From: Stenogyne calaminthoides | Taxonomy: Eukaryota > Streptophyta > Magnoliopsida > Lamiales > Lamiaceae | DNA: 64,000 nucleotides | NCBI GenBank assembly: GCA_037126765.1 | Contig: JBBCBC010000021.1 | Location: 26,615,434-26,679,433, forward strand | Reading direction: 5' to 3' | In this document: positions 23,217 to 34,369 of the stretch, piece by piece | How positions within the stretch are numbered: position 1 is the first letter of the stretch | Layout: every line of letters starts with the position of its first letter | The notes under the pieces: generated by a model | Told to the model about the DNA's origin: nothing | Seen by the model: only the letters and a program-made list of their open reading frames with translations | The model's database searches: none | Made by a program: the position numbers and the translations under genes

Positions 23217-23681
23217 TGTTTGGTTAAGAGACTAACCAGATAGAAAGGAATCAGTTGAGTTTGGTATCTCAACTGATCAGAAGATCAGTCAAGGAACTGA
23301 TGTGAAAAATCGATCAGATTTACATGTTACCAGATCCAAAGGAACTGATCAGATTTTAAGGATTACCAGATTTAAGGTCTATCAGTTTAAAGGAACTGAT
23401 CGGATTTAAGGTTTATCAGATTAAAGGAAATGCTCAGTTTAAAGGATTATCTGATTAAATCAATTTGGTTATAGTACTTCTTTGTGGATCGATTTAAGCT
23501 GATATTCAACAAGCAAGATTCAGAGATTAACAGCTAACAATCGCATAAGAAAGCAGAAATTTACACAACGATGAAATAATGAACTTTTCATTGATAAAAA
23601 CCCGAAGGTGAGGTTACATTACAAGTTGCAAGTACAAAAAGACCCGGAGGTCAGTACATAAATGTTAACCAAAAAACCTAA

Positions 23682-23699
23682 CCCTAAACCCTAAACCCT
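23682..23699 (+). repeat. Telomere-like CCCTAAA tract (telobox)
   Basis: CCCTAAACCCTAAACCCT, just over two and a half plant telomere units. It is too short to be a telomere. Teloboxes are known as regulatory words in plant promoters. Confidence 0.7.
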
Positions 23700-24011
23700 C
23701 ATCCTAACCCAAGTGGAGCAGGGAGAGAGAGAGATTTTAATCTGATGCTCCCTTTTTCCCCCACTTAACAAGGGTGAGAGAGGCTTTAAAGAAAGAATAT
23801 ATCAAGGCGCTCGCAGAGGTTGAAGATCAAGAAAAATGGAGCGACAAAAATGCCTTGATAGGATTTTTAAGCCAGGAGCCCTAAGGAAGAGTCAGTGGGC
23901 TCTCCAGCTGTTAAATGGTGAGGTGATATACGAAGATCAGTTGTTGGCTGATCAAGATCGCATATCAAACTCACATACATTTTCAGACTAAGTCTGTTGA
24001 TGGTAGTTACG

Positions 24012-24251
24012 TCATAACGATAGACACACAAGGTGCATACGGATAGGAGAAGTGTCTTCTCGGTTTAAAGCAATGAGCCGCCTCCATGGTGGTAGAGAAG
24101 CTTTGCAACAATCGTATGTGAAATCTTTGACGATAACAAAAAAAACAGCAATAAGGGAATAAAGGGTTGATTTGAAAAAGTTGAATTCATTGAAAAGGGG
24201 TAAAAAATTTTTAGGAATCTTAACCGAAAATAAGGGTTCACCAAGATACAT
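24012..24251 (-). CDS. Unassigned 79-codon ORF in the element C spacer
   Basis: An open minus-strand frame starting at the ATG at 24251. It has one hydrophobic stretch of about 17 residues (STLYSLIAVFFVIVKDF) but no family I recognise. About 60 bases upstream on the same strand is CTATAAATT (24312-24320), a plausible TATA box. It lies in the part of C that D lacks. It may be a captured gene fragment or chance; confidence is low. Confidence 0.25.
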   Translation of the reverse strand: MYLGEPLFSVKIPKNFLPLFNEFNFFKSTLYSLIAVFFVIVKDFTYDCCKASLPPWRRLIALNREDTSPIRMHLVCLSL

Positions 24252-24430
24252 GATTTCACAAAGAAAATAAGTATGGTGAATGGGTTATGTTGTGTAAAAT
24301 AATTGGTCCAATTTATAGAGGCCAAGCAAGGGTGCAAATGCAAATTCAAGCTCTCAAAACCTTTTAGAGAAATTTGCATCAAAAGGACAGCGTGTAGGAA
24401 TCACGCGACTGATAATTGGATAAATTTACG

Positions 24431-24527
24431 GCGGATTGACATATCGAAAGATTCAGACGATAATTACGCATGTCAAATCGCGCCAACTTAGGGAATAGAG
24501 ATTACTATTCTAGACTAAGTTTTGGCG
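24431..24527 (+). repeat. Two adjacent inverted repeats (hairpins)
   Basis: Arms 24431-24442 and 24470-24481 (GCGGATTGACAT / ATGTCAAATCGC) pair with one mismatch. Next to them 24481-24527 folds with arms CGCCAACTTAG and CTAAGTTTTGGCG, plus an inner GAATAG/CTATTC pair. They mark the right end of the segment that D lacks. Confidence 0.55.
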
Positions 24528-25188
24528 GTAACACTTATTCAAGAATTGACTTGATCTGAGAAGATTCAGATTAGGTCAATCAAAATCTGATACATTCGAA
24601 GCTGATCAGATAAGAAAGATCAGCTGAGCTTAAAACCACAAATCAGATGCATCAGTCTATGGGAAAATCAGAAATATCAGTTGGAGGGGGAACTTCAACT
24701 GATAAAGGAGGATCAGAAGGGAAATCAGGCGATTCAAGGAAGATCAGTTGAGCTTGAAACCTCAACAAATCAGATGCAAGTGAAGAAGATCGGTTAAAAG
24801 GATCAGTTGGGAAATTTTAAGGCTTAGGCAGAATAACTAAGATCAACAAGTGAAATCAACATTGACAAGTGGTATTGACTGATTACAATATCAGTCAACC
24901 AGATACGCATTTCTTTTCTCTTGTTCTTTGCTGACTTATCGGATCTTATCGATATTACTTGCTTTTATCGTACCCATTATCCCTGTGGCGTATTTTCGCA
25001 AATCATTTAATGCGGACGTGGGGAACATGTATTAACCGCTATTGAGCGTGCTTTTTAAATCCAAAAGTTTTTTTAAATGCGTGCTTTTCCACGACCCTAC
25101 GATCAAAACCGCTTAATCTGGAGCGTTTAATCTTTTCAAACGATTGATCTTCCAAATCTTGTCTTCTTTTTCCCTCCGCCTCTTTATA

Positions 25189-25488
25189 AGGTTCATCAAA
25201 ACCTACCAGAGTTTTTCTGTGTCACAAACTTGCATTCTATTCTCTGAAAAACTTCAAATTATCTCTGTGCGATTCAAAACGATTTCTTAGGTTTCAAAAC
25301 TATCTTCGAAAATTTGAATCTGGTAATTTCTTTTACTTGATGAATCTTTCTTTCCGTTAAAAACCGTTGATCACAAAAGTTTTCTTTTAATGGTATACGG
25401 AATTTTGCTTCACTGCCTCTTGTTTTTTCCGTTGTATAATATTGATATTGATTATGCACAAATTTAAATGAGTCTATCTTAACTGTAG
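25189..25488 (+). promoter_or_regulatory. Putative internal promoter and leader of the 3' ORF of C
   Basis: CTTTATAAGG (25192-25201) is a good TATA box, followed by about 290 bases of pyrimidine-rich untranslated sequence to the ATG at 25489. The G-box-like GCGGACGTGGGG at about 25012-25023 lies about 170 bases upstream of it and is conserved in D. No transcript evidence. Confidence 0.45.
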
Positions 25489-28486
25489 ATGGCCACTCAT
25501 GGACTAGGAAAGATTATGTGCAACTATCGGGCGCAACGAAGATCTTTGAAGACAAGTTCGTTCAGTTTGGAATCACTGAGGATCCTGAATCCATGGAGGT
25601 GGAACAAATTCTGAAGAAGGCTGGACTGGAAATATATTGCTCTGCTCACTGCAATCCAGTGATGCAGTATGAAGCACTACAGTTTCTACAGAATTTGAGT
25701 GTGGATTCAGAAAAACCGGAGAGACGATATCGATATCGCGGAGAAGAAATCGATCGACAAATGCAGACATCACTCGTCTGTTCAGCTTGCAAAAGGGCGA
25801 ATCTCACTGCACACTACCAGGGAGAATGAGGACGAAGAGATCAGAAAGGAGCTCTTCAGAGAGGCCGACAAACATCAGAAAGCCGGATTTATCAGGCCAA
25901 TGCTCAAAAGAAAGTACCGACTGTTGTTTGACATTCTGTCAAGAACAATCATGGGCATTTCATTCAGCCCAGATGCTCTCACATCAGTCAAAATGTACAG
26001 CATGGCTGCAATAATTGATGGAGCACAGAACATCAATTGGCACGGCTTCCTGAAAGCCATCTTACTCCAAGAACACGATAAATTTGGAGTCAATGAATCC
26101 AGGCAGATCTACCTGAAAAAGAGAATAAGCAATCTCAACAAGGTTGCAGTTATCTTAAAGGACAAACTGCCAAATGTTGAATGGAATCAGGATGGACTGA
26201 AGTCCTACAATGCCTTCCTCTCATCAACCGAGTTTATATATGGGCCACCAGACGATGACAAGGAGCCCACTCCAACAAAAAATGAAGAAAGGAAAGAAAA
26301 AAGAAGCCGCCTCGCCCACCACGGTTGCTCCCCGGAAGAAGAAACGAAAACCGGTAAAGGCCGGAGAGAAGAAGTTCAAGAAGGCAAAGCAAGCTACCAT
26401 GACTCTGGTACTAGAAGATGAGTCAGAAGGAGAAAGAGCGCCAGAACAGTCTGTTGCACAACAAAGAACAGAATCAGACAGGCAAGCTTCTCAACCTGAG
26501 GGCTCGCCAGAACGATCTGAGGAAGAAGCTCAAGACAAACGATCTCCTTCTCCTCAACCTCGAGCTGATTCACCGCTTTCGGGTGAAGGTCGCGAGCATG
26601 TCCCTCCCGCTAGTTCACCGCTCATGAAATTGAACCTTCATCGATTCGACAACTCGAAAAGCTTACGATGTGGAACCAGACACAATCGCCTCCCACAGCC
26701 AGAACCCCATCGCAGTCGAACCAATCGACAACTTCCGCCTACTCAAGCAGTAACCGAAGCCTCCACATCTCATCCAACAGAATGCGGGCCGGACAATTCT
26801 CGAGTCGAACAACAAAGACCCATCACTGGAAAAATGGTCAGACTGAGAATTGAACGAGAAATTGATGAGATGTATCCACAACTGGTCGCCCATCCTGCTA
26901 TCAGAGAAGAAGTCATGGAGATCCTCACCTGGAGAGATCTCAGATTAAAAAGCTTCTCAGATCTTATTTTACTTGTTGAACAGATGGGCGGTGCTGATGA
27001 GTTTGCAGATTTTGACTTCGATATGAGGAAGTCTGCCAAAGTGGGATCACCAGCTGAGCTAATATCTGATAAATCTGTGAAAGCTCTGATCCACAGGAAG
27101 TTGGGATTGCCAGAAGAAGAAGAGCTGGAGACTGCTCAAGAAGCTCCAGAAACATACGCTGAAATGAAGGATGCAGGAGCTGCCGATGATAGTGGAACTG
27201 GTGCTGCAGTTCACGACCAACCACTGGAGGCACAAACAACTGAACCTGATCAAGTGATGAATCCAATTCCTACATCTCAAATCACCGCTGATCAACTTCA
27301 GGAGATCAGATCTTGTCTCAAAGATCTCCTGAAAGAAGAAATTGAGGAGTGCTTCGATCGGGAGCAGATTGGTCTCAAACAAGTCGAAGCAATCAGAGAT
27401 CAGTTCTCCCAATCCATGACCACCATGTCTGCCGAGCTTACAAAATCAGTTGACGACAAGCTGAAACAGGTGGATCAAAAACAATCTTCTTTTCTGACGC
27501 TCACTGAGAAAAGACTAGAGTTATCAGAAGAGAAATTTGACAAAATGATTTGGACACTCTCTGCTACAATGGAATCTGCCAAGACAGAGCTAATTACAAC
27601 TGTTCAGAATCTAACAGCTCAAGCTTCAGGTTTATCTGCTACAGATCTCAACCAGGCATTATCAGTCAACTTTGGTTCTCTGACTTCCCACCTCAATACT
27701 CTTTTTGATCAAACCAAAAAGGGGGAAGGATCTGAGAAACCAACTGACACATCAGAAGATCTGACTCATACGGATAAGGCCCATGGACAAAGCTCAATGG
27801 CAAGAAAGGTCTGCTTTGCGGGTCTTTGGGACATCAAAATCTGTGCGCGATTACTCGGACGGGGAAAGTCACTAGAAACCTGACCCGACCGGATCTGGTG
27901 ATAAGGAGCTAGCCGTAAGATTGTCCAAAAAGCAGATGACTGAAGAAGAAAGAAGGGCAGAAAAACTGGCACAAGCAGAAGAGTTGAAACGGAAGTTCAA
28001 ATCGAGGGCTAAGAAAGGATTGACTGGAAAATCTGTACCAGAACCTCAGTTGCCAGCAAGAGTCGACGAGATCATACCAAAAACTGCTGCACACGCTAAG
28101 AGGTTTGAGGAATGGAATAAGATCAGAAGTGAATGGCTTATGGATGCTTTTGTCCTTGATCTTGTTCCCAAGAAGAATCTCCGGATGATGAGTTCCTCAT
28201 TTGGTTTCTGAGAATAAATATCGGACTTTTCAAGTATCACGGAAAATGAGGCCAAGCTTATAAATGTAAAGATATCTCGCCAAGAGTATGATCTGTTAAT
28301 ATACTCGAAGAAGGCGGATGGCTCATTTTGATGATGGCATTTGAGAGATTCTACTTTGACATCTTGAGCAAAACGCACATAACTGACCAAGAGCAGGCCA
28401 CTGATGTCAAATGGAAACTCTATCAGATTTTCAACGTTCCACAAGATCAGAGAGAAATGCCAGAAGGATACAAGCCCAAGGAGTGA
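25489..28486 (+). pseudogene. Element C 3' ORF (extra SIRE-type ORF), frameshifted
   Basis: The ATG at 25489 opens MATHGLGKIMCN; the frame shifts near 25518 and again near 25720 and 26230. It is then open at 26210-27883, and ends with a C-terminal block to the TGA at 28484-28486. Parts in order: N-terminal block, KYRLLFDILSR plus SPDALTSVKMYSMAAI block (25915-26040), Lys-rich then Pro/Ser/Glu-rich linker (26280-26820), second conserved block with YPQLVAHPAIREEV (26860-26930), long coiled coil (27290-27700), basic C-terminus (27920-28060). No signal peptide or membrane span is visible. Role unknown. Elsewhere such ORFs are called env-like; the composition here argues against that. Confidence 0.8.
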
Positions 28487-28675
28487 AGAATCAGAAGACG
28501 TCTGAGGATCAGCTGCTTTTCAATTCAAACTTTTCTGATGTAACATGTAATCAACATATCTAATGAAAAGTTTATTTTTTCGATCCCAAGACAAAATCTC
28601 TTTGTCTTCCGATTATGCTCTTTAAGCGTTCTATACTTATCAACTTTTTGGTTTCTCGGTGTTTTGGTTTCATCA
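28487..28675 (+). other. 3' untranslated region of element C
   Basis: AT-rich sequence between the 3' ORF stop and the polypurine tract; no coding signal is seen. Confidence 0.6.
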
Positions 28676-28687
28676 AAAGGGGGAAAT
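28676..28687 (+). other. Polypurine tract of element C
   Basis: AAAAGGGGGAAA immediately before the 3' LTR, with one T between; primer for plus-strand DNA synthesis. The tract at 39536-39549 in E is the same type. Confidence 0.85.
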
Positions 28688-30254
28688 TGTTGGGAAATTT
28701 AGTTTTGATGAAAGTTCCAAAAACACATGTAATAGGACCGGTCGGACACATTTGGTCGATCGATGTTTACATTACCGCTTATAGGAGACCCGGTTGATAA
28801 TGATTGTATAGAACAACCCGATGTAATAGATAGGTCACATATTGAGGGGGGGAACTCAATATGTATAGGTCGAATCTGGAGATTTGAAGACAACCGATAT
28901 TCGACGGGCGAATGCAATACCCGAAGCGGAAGATCGGATCGATCGATCTAGTTAGATAACTTCGGTGAAGTCATGAAGTTCAAACTTAGAATACTTTCGA
29001 AGATCGGATGACTTCGGAAGATCGGACGAAGACCTACATCGGCCGGAGTCCGCCGGTTGAAGCTAAGTCAACAGCGCGAAGACTCTATCGGTAGATCGAT
29101 CGATCTGACCGATCGGTCGTCACTCACTAAGTGAAAATCGATGTTTCACTTGATCATCGTCGATGATCCGAGCAGAAAGAATGTCAACCTTAGTTGGAAG
29201 AACAACACCGCAAAGTAAGTCTTCCATCCAATAAGGAAGAGACACGTATGAGCGGAGCCGATACTCGCGGGATTCGATGATGCTCTCTCCAACGGCTACA
29301 AATACATATTCACTTTTCGGCCATGCCATTCTGAAGACGCGTCACATCAAGCACGCAAGTCTACCAAAAAATAGCCTGAAATTCAAATTGCTCTCCAACG
29401 GCTCTTTGATCTCAAGGTCTATAAATATGGGATCACACTTGAGTGAAGATACGGAAATCATCGACAAGCTTGACAAAACAAAAATACTCAGATTTCCATA
29501 CGAAGAACACAAACAAGAAGCTTATTCTATATAGTGTTCATCCCATAAGTTCTTAGCATAGAAATCTTTTCATCTAATTTGTTAGGGTCGCTTATACACA
29601 AGAAAAGATTTCATAGTTGGAACTAAAACAATCTTACCCAAACCCCAAGTTAGGATAAGTTGTTTAGCAAGATTCGATCTAGGGTTTCTAATCTTGATTT
29701 ACGGGATCGGTTGAGTGAGAACTCTTAAAACATCTGTTGGTGTCTTGTGTTGGACTAACACACAAAACTAAGTCCGGTCGGTTAAGTTGGTTAAGTTGGT
29801 GCCCCTTGTTATAGGGAAGAGTGGACGTGGGGGGTGGTTTGTCCGAACCACTATAAATCTTGTGTGCCTTTCTTTGCTTTGATTAAGCTGTTCTCACATC
29901 GCACAACTTTAAAAGCGCATACATATTCTAAGTTAAGATCGGTTAGCACCAAGCTTACGATCGATCGATTCTGACAATTTTGTCGGTGATTAAAATACCA
30001 ACTTTGGAATCTGATTTATACAAAACTGGTTTTTCACACGGGTAAAACTTAAGCTTCCGCACACATCAGTTAAACTGATAGTTCTGAATCGATCGCTTTA
30101 TATAGCGTCAAGAAGTTGGTTATCGATCAATCGATTCACTCGCGACTCGATCGGGTACTTCGCTATCACACGACCAAGACGAAAAAGTTTTCAGAAGTCT
30201 ATTCACCCCTCCCCTCTAGACTTCTGCCCTCACAAAACCCGTTCGGGACCTACA
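28688..30254 (+). repeat. 3' LTR of element C (1,567 bp)
   Basis: Runs TGTTGGGAAATTTAG to GGGACCTACA. TATA box CTATAAATAT at about 29419-29428. Followed by the TSD ATTAT. Confidence 0.93.
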
Positions 30255-30363
30255 ATTATGACTTGGAAATATAGCAAGAATATTTTCTTCTCTCTCTCAT
30301 TAATTGGAAAATTATGACTTGGAAATATAGCAAGAATATTTTCTTCTCTCTCTCATTAATTGG
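30255..30363 (-). repeat. 56-bp tandem duplication at the C insertion site in the B LTR
   Basis: The block starting ATTATGACTTGG is present twice, at 30255-30310 and 30311-30363. The 3' LTR of B has it once (about 8534-8590). The duplication therefore arose in this copy, before or after insertion of C. Confidence 0.9.
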
Positions 30364-31318
30364 ACTTTATTTTGGGCTATTTGGGGGGTCTTTAGGAGAA
30401 TTAAGATTGGACATCCAATGGACTATGAAGCTATAATATTTTGGGCCAAATATTATTCAAGTCCATTAATATTAATTTACTCCACTATAAAATTAATATT
30501 GAACTATCCATCTTAACCCATATTACGATTTCACATATAACATGGCTCCCGGTCATTATTTCTCGCGTTTAAGATTATCTTAGTCCATTAATTAATTAAG
30601 CCACTGAACAAGCTTTATATTAATTAATATCTTTATCCTTGGAGTAAAGACAGCTCAACGTTATTATCCATGCCGGAAATAAATTTCCACTTGCAAGATT
30701 TGACATGATAAAGGATATGAGCCCACCAAGGGGACAAATCAAGCAAGACGTACTTGCACGCGATTCTCCGTATTAAATGTCAGCAATCGTCATATAATTA
30801 ATAATATTGCCCAATATATAAGGTATCGAATCGCATTGACTCTCTTCCCATCATAAGTCAAAGCAATAGTTATTAAGTTCACACGATCCTATTTAAGGGA
30901 CTGAGATTAAGAAACAACGCACCACTGAGGTCTAATTCTTGTATATTCAGTACCGAAGAATTTGTCCTCCTGGAGGTCCTCATTCAGCGCACCTAAATGC
31001 GCTAGTGTGATCCATTGGTCAAGACAGGCCAATCTGGGTCTCACACTTCAACCGTTCATGATGGTTCGTTCATTTCCATCTGGGTTGTGAATTTGTACTT
31101 AATTACGAGGGTTGTTAATTTGATCTTCAGTGATCGGGTATCACCAAATTAACTACAACGTAATACGTACTGTCTTATTGAACGGGTTTGCAATAAACAT
31201 ATATAATATTCATTCATATTTAATGCAACATTGATTAAATATTTATTTCAGCAAATAAATAAGAAACTTCAGTTTGGTTATTTAAAGTAAAAGCATACTT
31301 TTCAGTATAACCCCAACA
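30260..31318 (-). repeat. 5' LTR of element B, right part
   Basis: Continuation of 14954-15553 after C, ending CCCCAACA at 31318 and followed by TSD CTTAC. It matches 8540-9537 of the 3' LTR with scattered substitutions. Confidence 0.92.
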
Positions 31319-31323
31319 CTTAC

Positions 31324-31541
31324 TGTGTAGCCTATACCTTAGCAAATTTTCCCAACAATGTTTTTATCTCTCAGATCAGATTCCTTTTGACTCAATAGTC
31401 CTTAATCAGTTGAAGTTTCCCCTTCACTTGACATTCCTCTCTGATCTGTTCATTACTGATCTTTTCTGATCAGATGAAGTTCCCCCTTCATCTGATCGTC
31501 CTATCTTGTCAGTCCCTTAACCAACTGGTGTTGGAGATTAA
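31324..31541 (-). other. Element D spacer after RNase H
   Basis: Non-coding, with repeated AACTGATCAGA-like words like those of C. It joins 7835 across B and aligns there with C 24800-24850. Confidence 0.7.
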
Positions 31542-32342
31542 TCAGCCAAAGTAGTATGGTGCTTCTTCTCCTAAGTCCAGTATGCCTAGCTCATTACATA
31601 GCTCTCTAAATCTGACCTCAGCTAGGGGCTTGGTTAAGATGTCAGCTCTTTGCTTATCAGTATGAATCTTTTCCATTCTGATGTTCTTCTTTTCTGCATG
31701 GTCTCGGATAAAGTGATTTTTGATGTCCACATGCTTGCATCTTGTGTGCAGAACTGGGTTCTGAGTGATAACAATCGCACTATTACTGTCACAGAAGATA
31801 GGCACATTAGTAGCAATTATGTTGTAATCCCTCAGCTGCTGACAAAGCCAGAGCAGTTGGGAGCAACAGCTACCAGCAGCCATATATTCAGCTTCAGTAG
31901 TAGATGTGGCAACAGATGTTTGCTTCTTAGAAAACCAGGAGACCAGCTTGCTTCCCAAAAACTAACAAGTACCTGTAGATTTCCTATCTATCATATATCA
32001 TCCATAATCAGAATCAGAGTACCCACTAAGCTCTAGATTATCATCTGCTGGATACCATAAACCTAAGTTTCTGATACCTTTGGATACTTGAGAATCCGCT
32101 TATTCGCTTCGGTGGCTTTGTTTGGGATTAGCACGAACCGCACATACACCTACTACAAAAGCTATATCTGGTCTGCTTACAGTCAGGTATAATAATGATC
32201 CAATCAAAGCCCTATACTCTTTCTGATTAGTTTTCTTACCACCTTCATCTGGATCCATCTTAAATGCAGTCAACATTGGAATCATGGCTTCTTTGCAATT
32301 CTGAACTCCATACTTAGCCAACAAGTTCCTTGTATACTTTGC
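31542..32342 (-). pseudogene. Element D RNase H
   Basis: Open at 31542-31958: STTEAEYMAAGSCCSQ, PIFCDSNSAI, HFIRDHAEKKNIRMEKIHTDKQRADILTKPLAE, all SIRE-type RNase H signatures. The preceding connection domain (SLLYLTVSRPDIAF, 32100-32324) is in another frame and a gap near 31960-32100 is degenerate. The tail ends GEEAPYYFG. Confidence 0.88.
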
Positions 32343-33480
32343 CTAGCATATCAATATCCCAGTGTGAGCCTGCTTGACTTGAAGACCTAGAAAGTAGCTC
32401 ATCTGACCCATCATGGACATCTTAAATTTCCCTTGCATCAGCTTACTGAATTTCTCATATAGCTTCTGATTTGGAGAACCAAATATAATGTCGTCCACAT
32501 AGATCTGAACCATAAGAATGTCTTCTCCATCTTCTATTTCGAACAAGGTCTGATCAATCAAGCCCTTGGTGAATCCATTCTCTTCAAGAACTGGGATAGT
32601 GTATCATACCAAGCTCTTGGAGCCTGTTTCAGTCCATAAAGAGTTTTTCTTAAACGGTACACTTGGTTGCTCATTTCAAAGCCAGGAGGTTGTTCAACAT
32701 AAACTTCCTCCGCTAGTACCCCGTTTAAGAATGCACTCTTTACATCCTTCTGATACACAGTAAATCTCCTATGACTTGCATAAGCCAGAAATAACTGAAT
32801 GGCTTCCAAACGAGCGACTGGTGCAAAGGTTTCATCATAATCAATCCCTTCTGATTGTGAATATCCCTTAGCTACAAGTCTTGACTTATTTCTGGTTATT
32901 ACATTGTGCTCATCCTTCTTGTTCTTGAATACCCACTTAGTGCCAATCACATCTTGGTGAGTTGGTCTGTCTACAAGTTCCCAAACTTGATTCCTCTCAA
33001 ACTGCTCTAATTCTTCTTGCATAGCCAAAATCCAACTTGCATCAGATAGAGCTTCTTCAACAGTGAGTGGTTCCTTCAAAGACAGATAAAAACAATACAT
33101 TGCACTTTCACCAATCTGATGTCTAGTTTTGACTCTATCAGACGGGTCTCCGATGATCAGATCAGTTGGATGACTGGTTATCCAGGTCCTTCTGTCCTGA
33201 TTGTCATTTGTTTGGAGAACATCATCCTTTTCTAATAAAGATTCATCACTAGAGACTGGGAGAGGTACTTGAATAGGATCCACTTGGCATGGACATATCT
33301 CAGCTGATGTTCAACTCATCATGTGATGAAGTCTGTCTGCCGGAACATCAGGTGTTCCCCCTGAACCAAATGGTTCAGTTGTTACTGTCTCAACTGTACC
33401 AGCTTCTTCATTGACAGTTGTACGTATCCTGGGGTCTGACTGACCTGGTGAATCGTCAAGGTCAAAGTTAGGAACATATA
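32343..33480 (-). pseudogene. Element D reverse transcriptase
   Basis: RT N-terminus through palm is open at 32558-33283 (TWITSHPTDLIIGDPSDRVKT, KARLVAKGYSQ-like, DVKSAFLNGVLAEEVYVEQP). The catalytic segment with intact YVDDIIFGS is open at 32343-32561, separated by a frameshift near 32560. The final TAG at 32343 cuts it from the connection domain. This is the better reference for judging changes in C. Confidence 0.88.
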
Positions 33481-33487
33481 CAGTAAC

Positions 33488-34369
33488 TTATTTTGGATCC
33501 TTTCCTTTGAGCTTTAACTGATCCATTTTCAGTGAATCTGGTTTTTCTGGTACATCTTGTTCTGCAGCAGATTTCTCTTGATCAGATGTTGACTCATCAA
33601 AGACCACATGAGGTGTTTCTTCCACAACTAGGGTTCGTTTATTGAAAACCCTAAATGCTTTGCTGGTTGAGGAATATCCTAAGAATATAACCTCATCTGA
33701 CTTGTCATCGAAGGGTCTCAACTGACTCTTCCCATTGTTGTGTATGAAACACTTGCACCCGAACACATGAAAGTAGGATACACTAGGTTTTCTGCCCTTC
33801 CACAGTTCATAAGGTGTGTTAAAGTGAATCTTAGTCAGAGAACATCTGTTCTGTGTGTGACATGCAGTATTGATAGCTTCTGCCCAGAAACAACTTTGAG
33901 TTGCATGCTCAGCTAACATGGTGCGTGCAACTTCTTTAAGTGTTCGGTTTCTTCTTTCTGCTACACCATTTTGTTGTGGTGTTCTGGCAACTGATGTCTC
34001 ATGCTGTATACCAAACTCAGAGCAAAAATCAGATATAAACTGGTTCAAGAATTCTGTATCTTTATCTGATCTGATTTTCACTATGCTGAGACCTTTCTCA
34101 TTCTGAATCTTCTTGAGAAGTCCAGGTAATTTTGTTGTAGTTTCACTCTTCTTATACAAGAATACAACCCAGGTGAACTTAGAATAATCATCTACAACCA
34201 CCAGAGTGTATTTGCGTCCACTGAAACTAAGAGGCGTAACTGGTCCAAATAGATTCATATGGAGAAGTTGTAATACTCTGCTGGATGGAGGAGAAGGTAT
34301 CCCTTTGAATGAAGCTTTTACTTGTTTTCCCTCCTGACATGCGGGACATGTCTGATCCTGTTGAGTCAC
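33488..34369 (-). pseudogene. Element D integrase, first catalytic Asp replaced
   Basis: Open for 293 codons. The stretch begins inside the zinc domain (CPACQEGKQ); its His half is deleted. The catalytic core has HMNLFGP where the family has HMDLFGP, with the Asn codon at 34253-34255. The second Asp (KIRSDKDTEF) and the Glu (PQQNGVAERRNRT) are present. The C-terminal half keeps YELWKGRKPSVSYFHVFGC and the ETPHVVFDES end. It cannot be active without the first Asp. Confidence 0.9.

Larger units (their letters stand above)
23217..25188 (+). other. Element C spacer between pol and 3' ORF
   Basis: About 2 kb with no pol-like coding. The flanks (23217-23470 and 24600-25188) contain repeated AACTGATCAGA-like words and align with the D spacer. 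The middle (about 23540-24540) is absent from D. It holds a telobox-like tract, a short plus-strand reading frame near 23742-23885, a minus-strand ORF (24012-24251) and two hairpins, and is described in findings. Confidence 0.65.
15554..30254 (+). mobile_element. Element C: complete SIRE-like copia retrotransposon, 14.7 kb
   Basis: C has both LTRs (1,569 and 1,567 bp), a primer site, gag with zinc knuckle, protease, integrase, RT, RNase H, a long spacer, a 3' ORF and a polypurine tract, with matching 5-bp TSDs. The order PR-IN-RT-RNase H, the DSG protease and the VYRLRKALYGLKQAPRAWYD motif indicate a SIRE/Maximus-type copia. At 14.7 kb it is about three times the usual copia length, because of long LTRs and about 5.3 kb between pol and the 3' LTR. 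Many frameshifts occur at CAG/CTG sites (see findings). It is the latest insertion in its nest. Confidence 0.93.
7841..31318 (-). mobile_element. Element B: type-1 copia, minus strand, interrupted by element C
   Basis: Reading right to left, B consists of a 5' LTR (30260-31318 plus 14954-15553), primer site, leader, gag, protease, integrase, RT, RNase H, polypurine tract and 3' LTR (7841-9537). Without C its length is about 8.8 kb. The domain order PR-IN-RT-RNase H defines Ty1/copia. The pol sequence resembles Angela/Tork-type elements, lineage not resolved by eye. It is inserted in D with TSD CTTAC. Stops, frameshifts and a mutated RT active site make it non-autonomous. Confidence 0.9.

Noticed and set aside
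23678..23699. Telomere or interstitial telomeric array
   Set aside because: Only about two and a half CCCTAAA units inside a retrotransposon; too short and not terminal.
25489..28486. Retroviral envelope gene in element C
   Set aside because: No signal peptide, membrane span or cysteine-rich ectodomain; the product is charged with a coiled coil and basic clusters.
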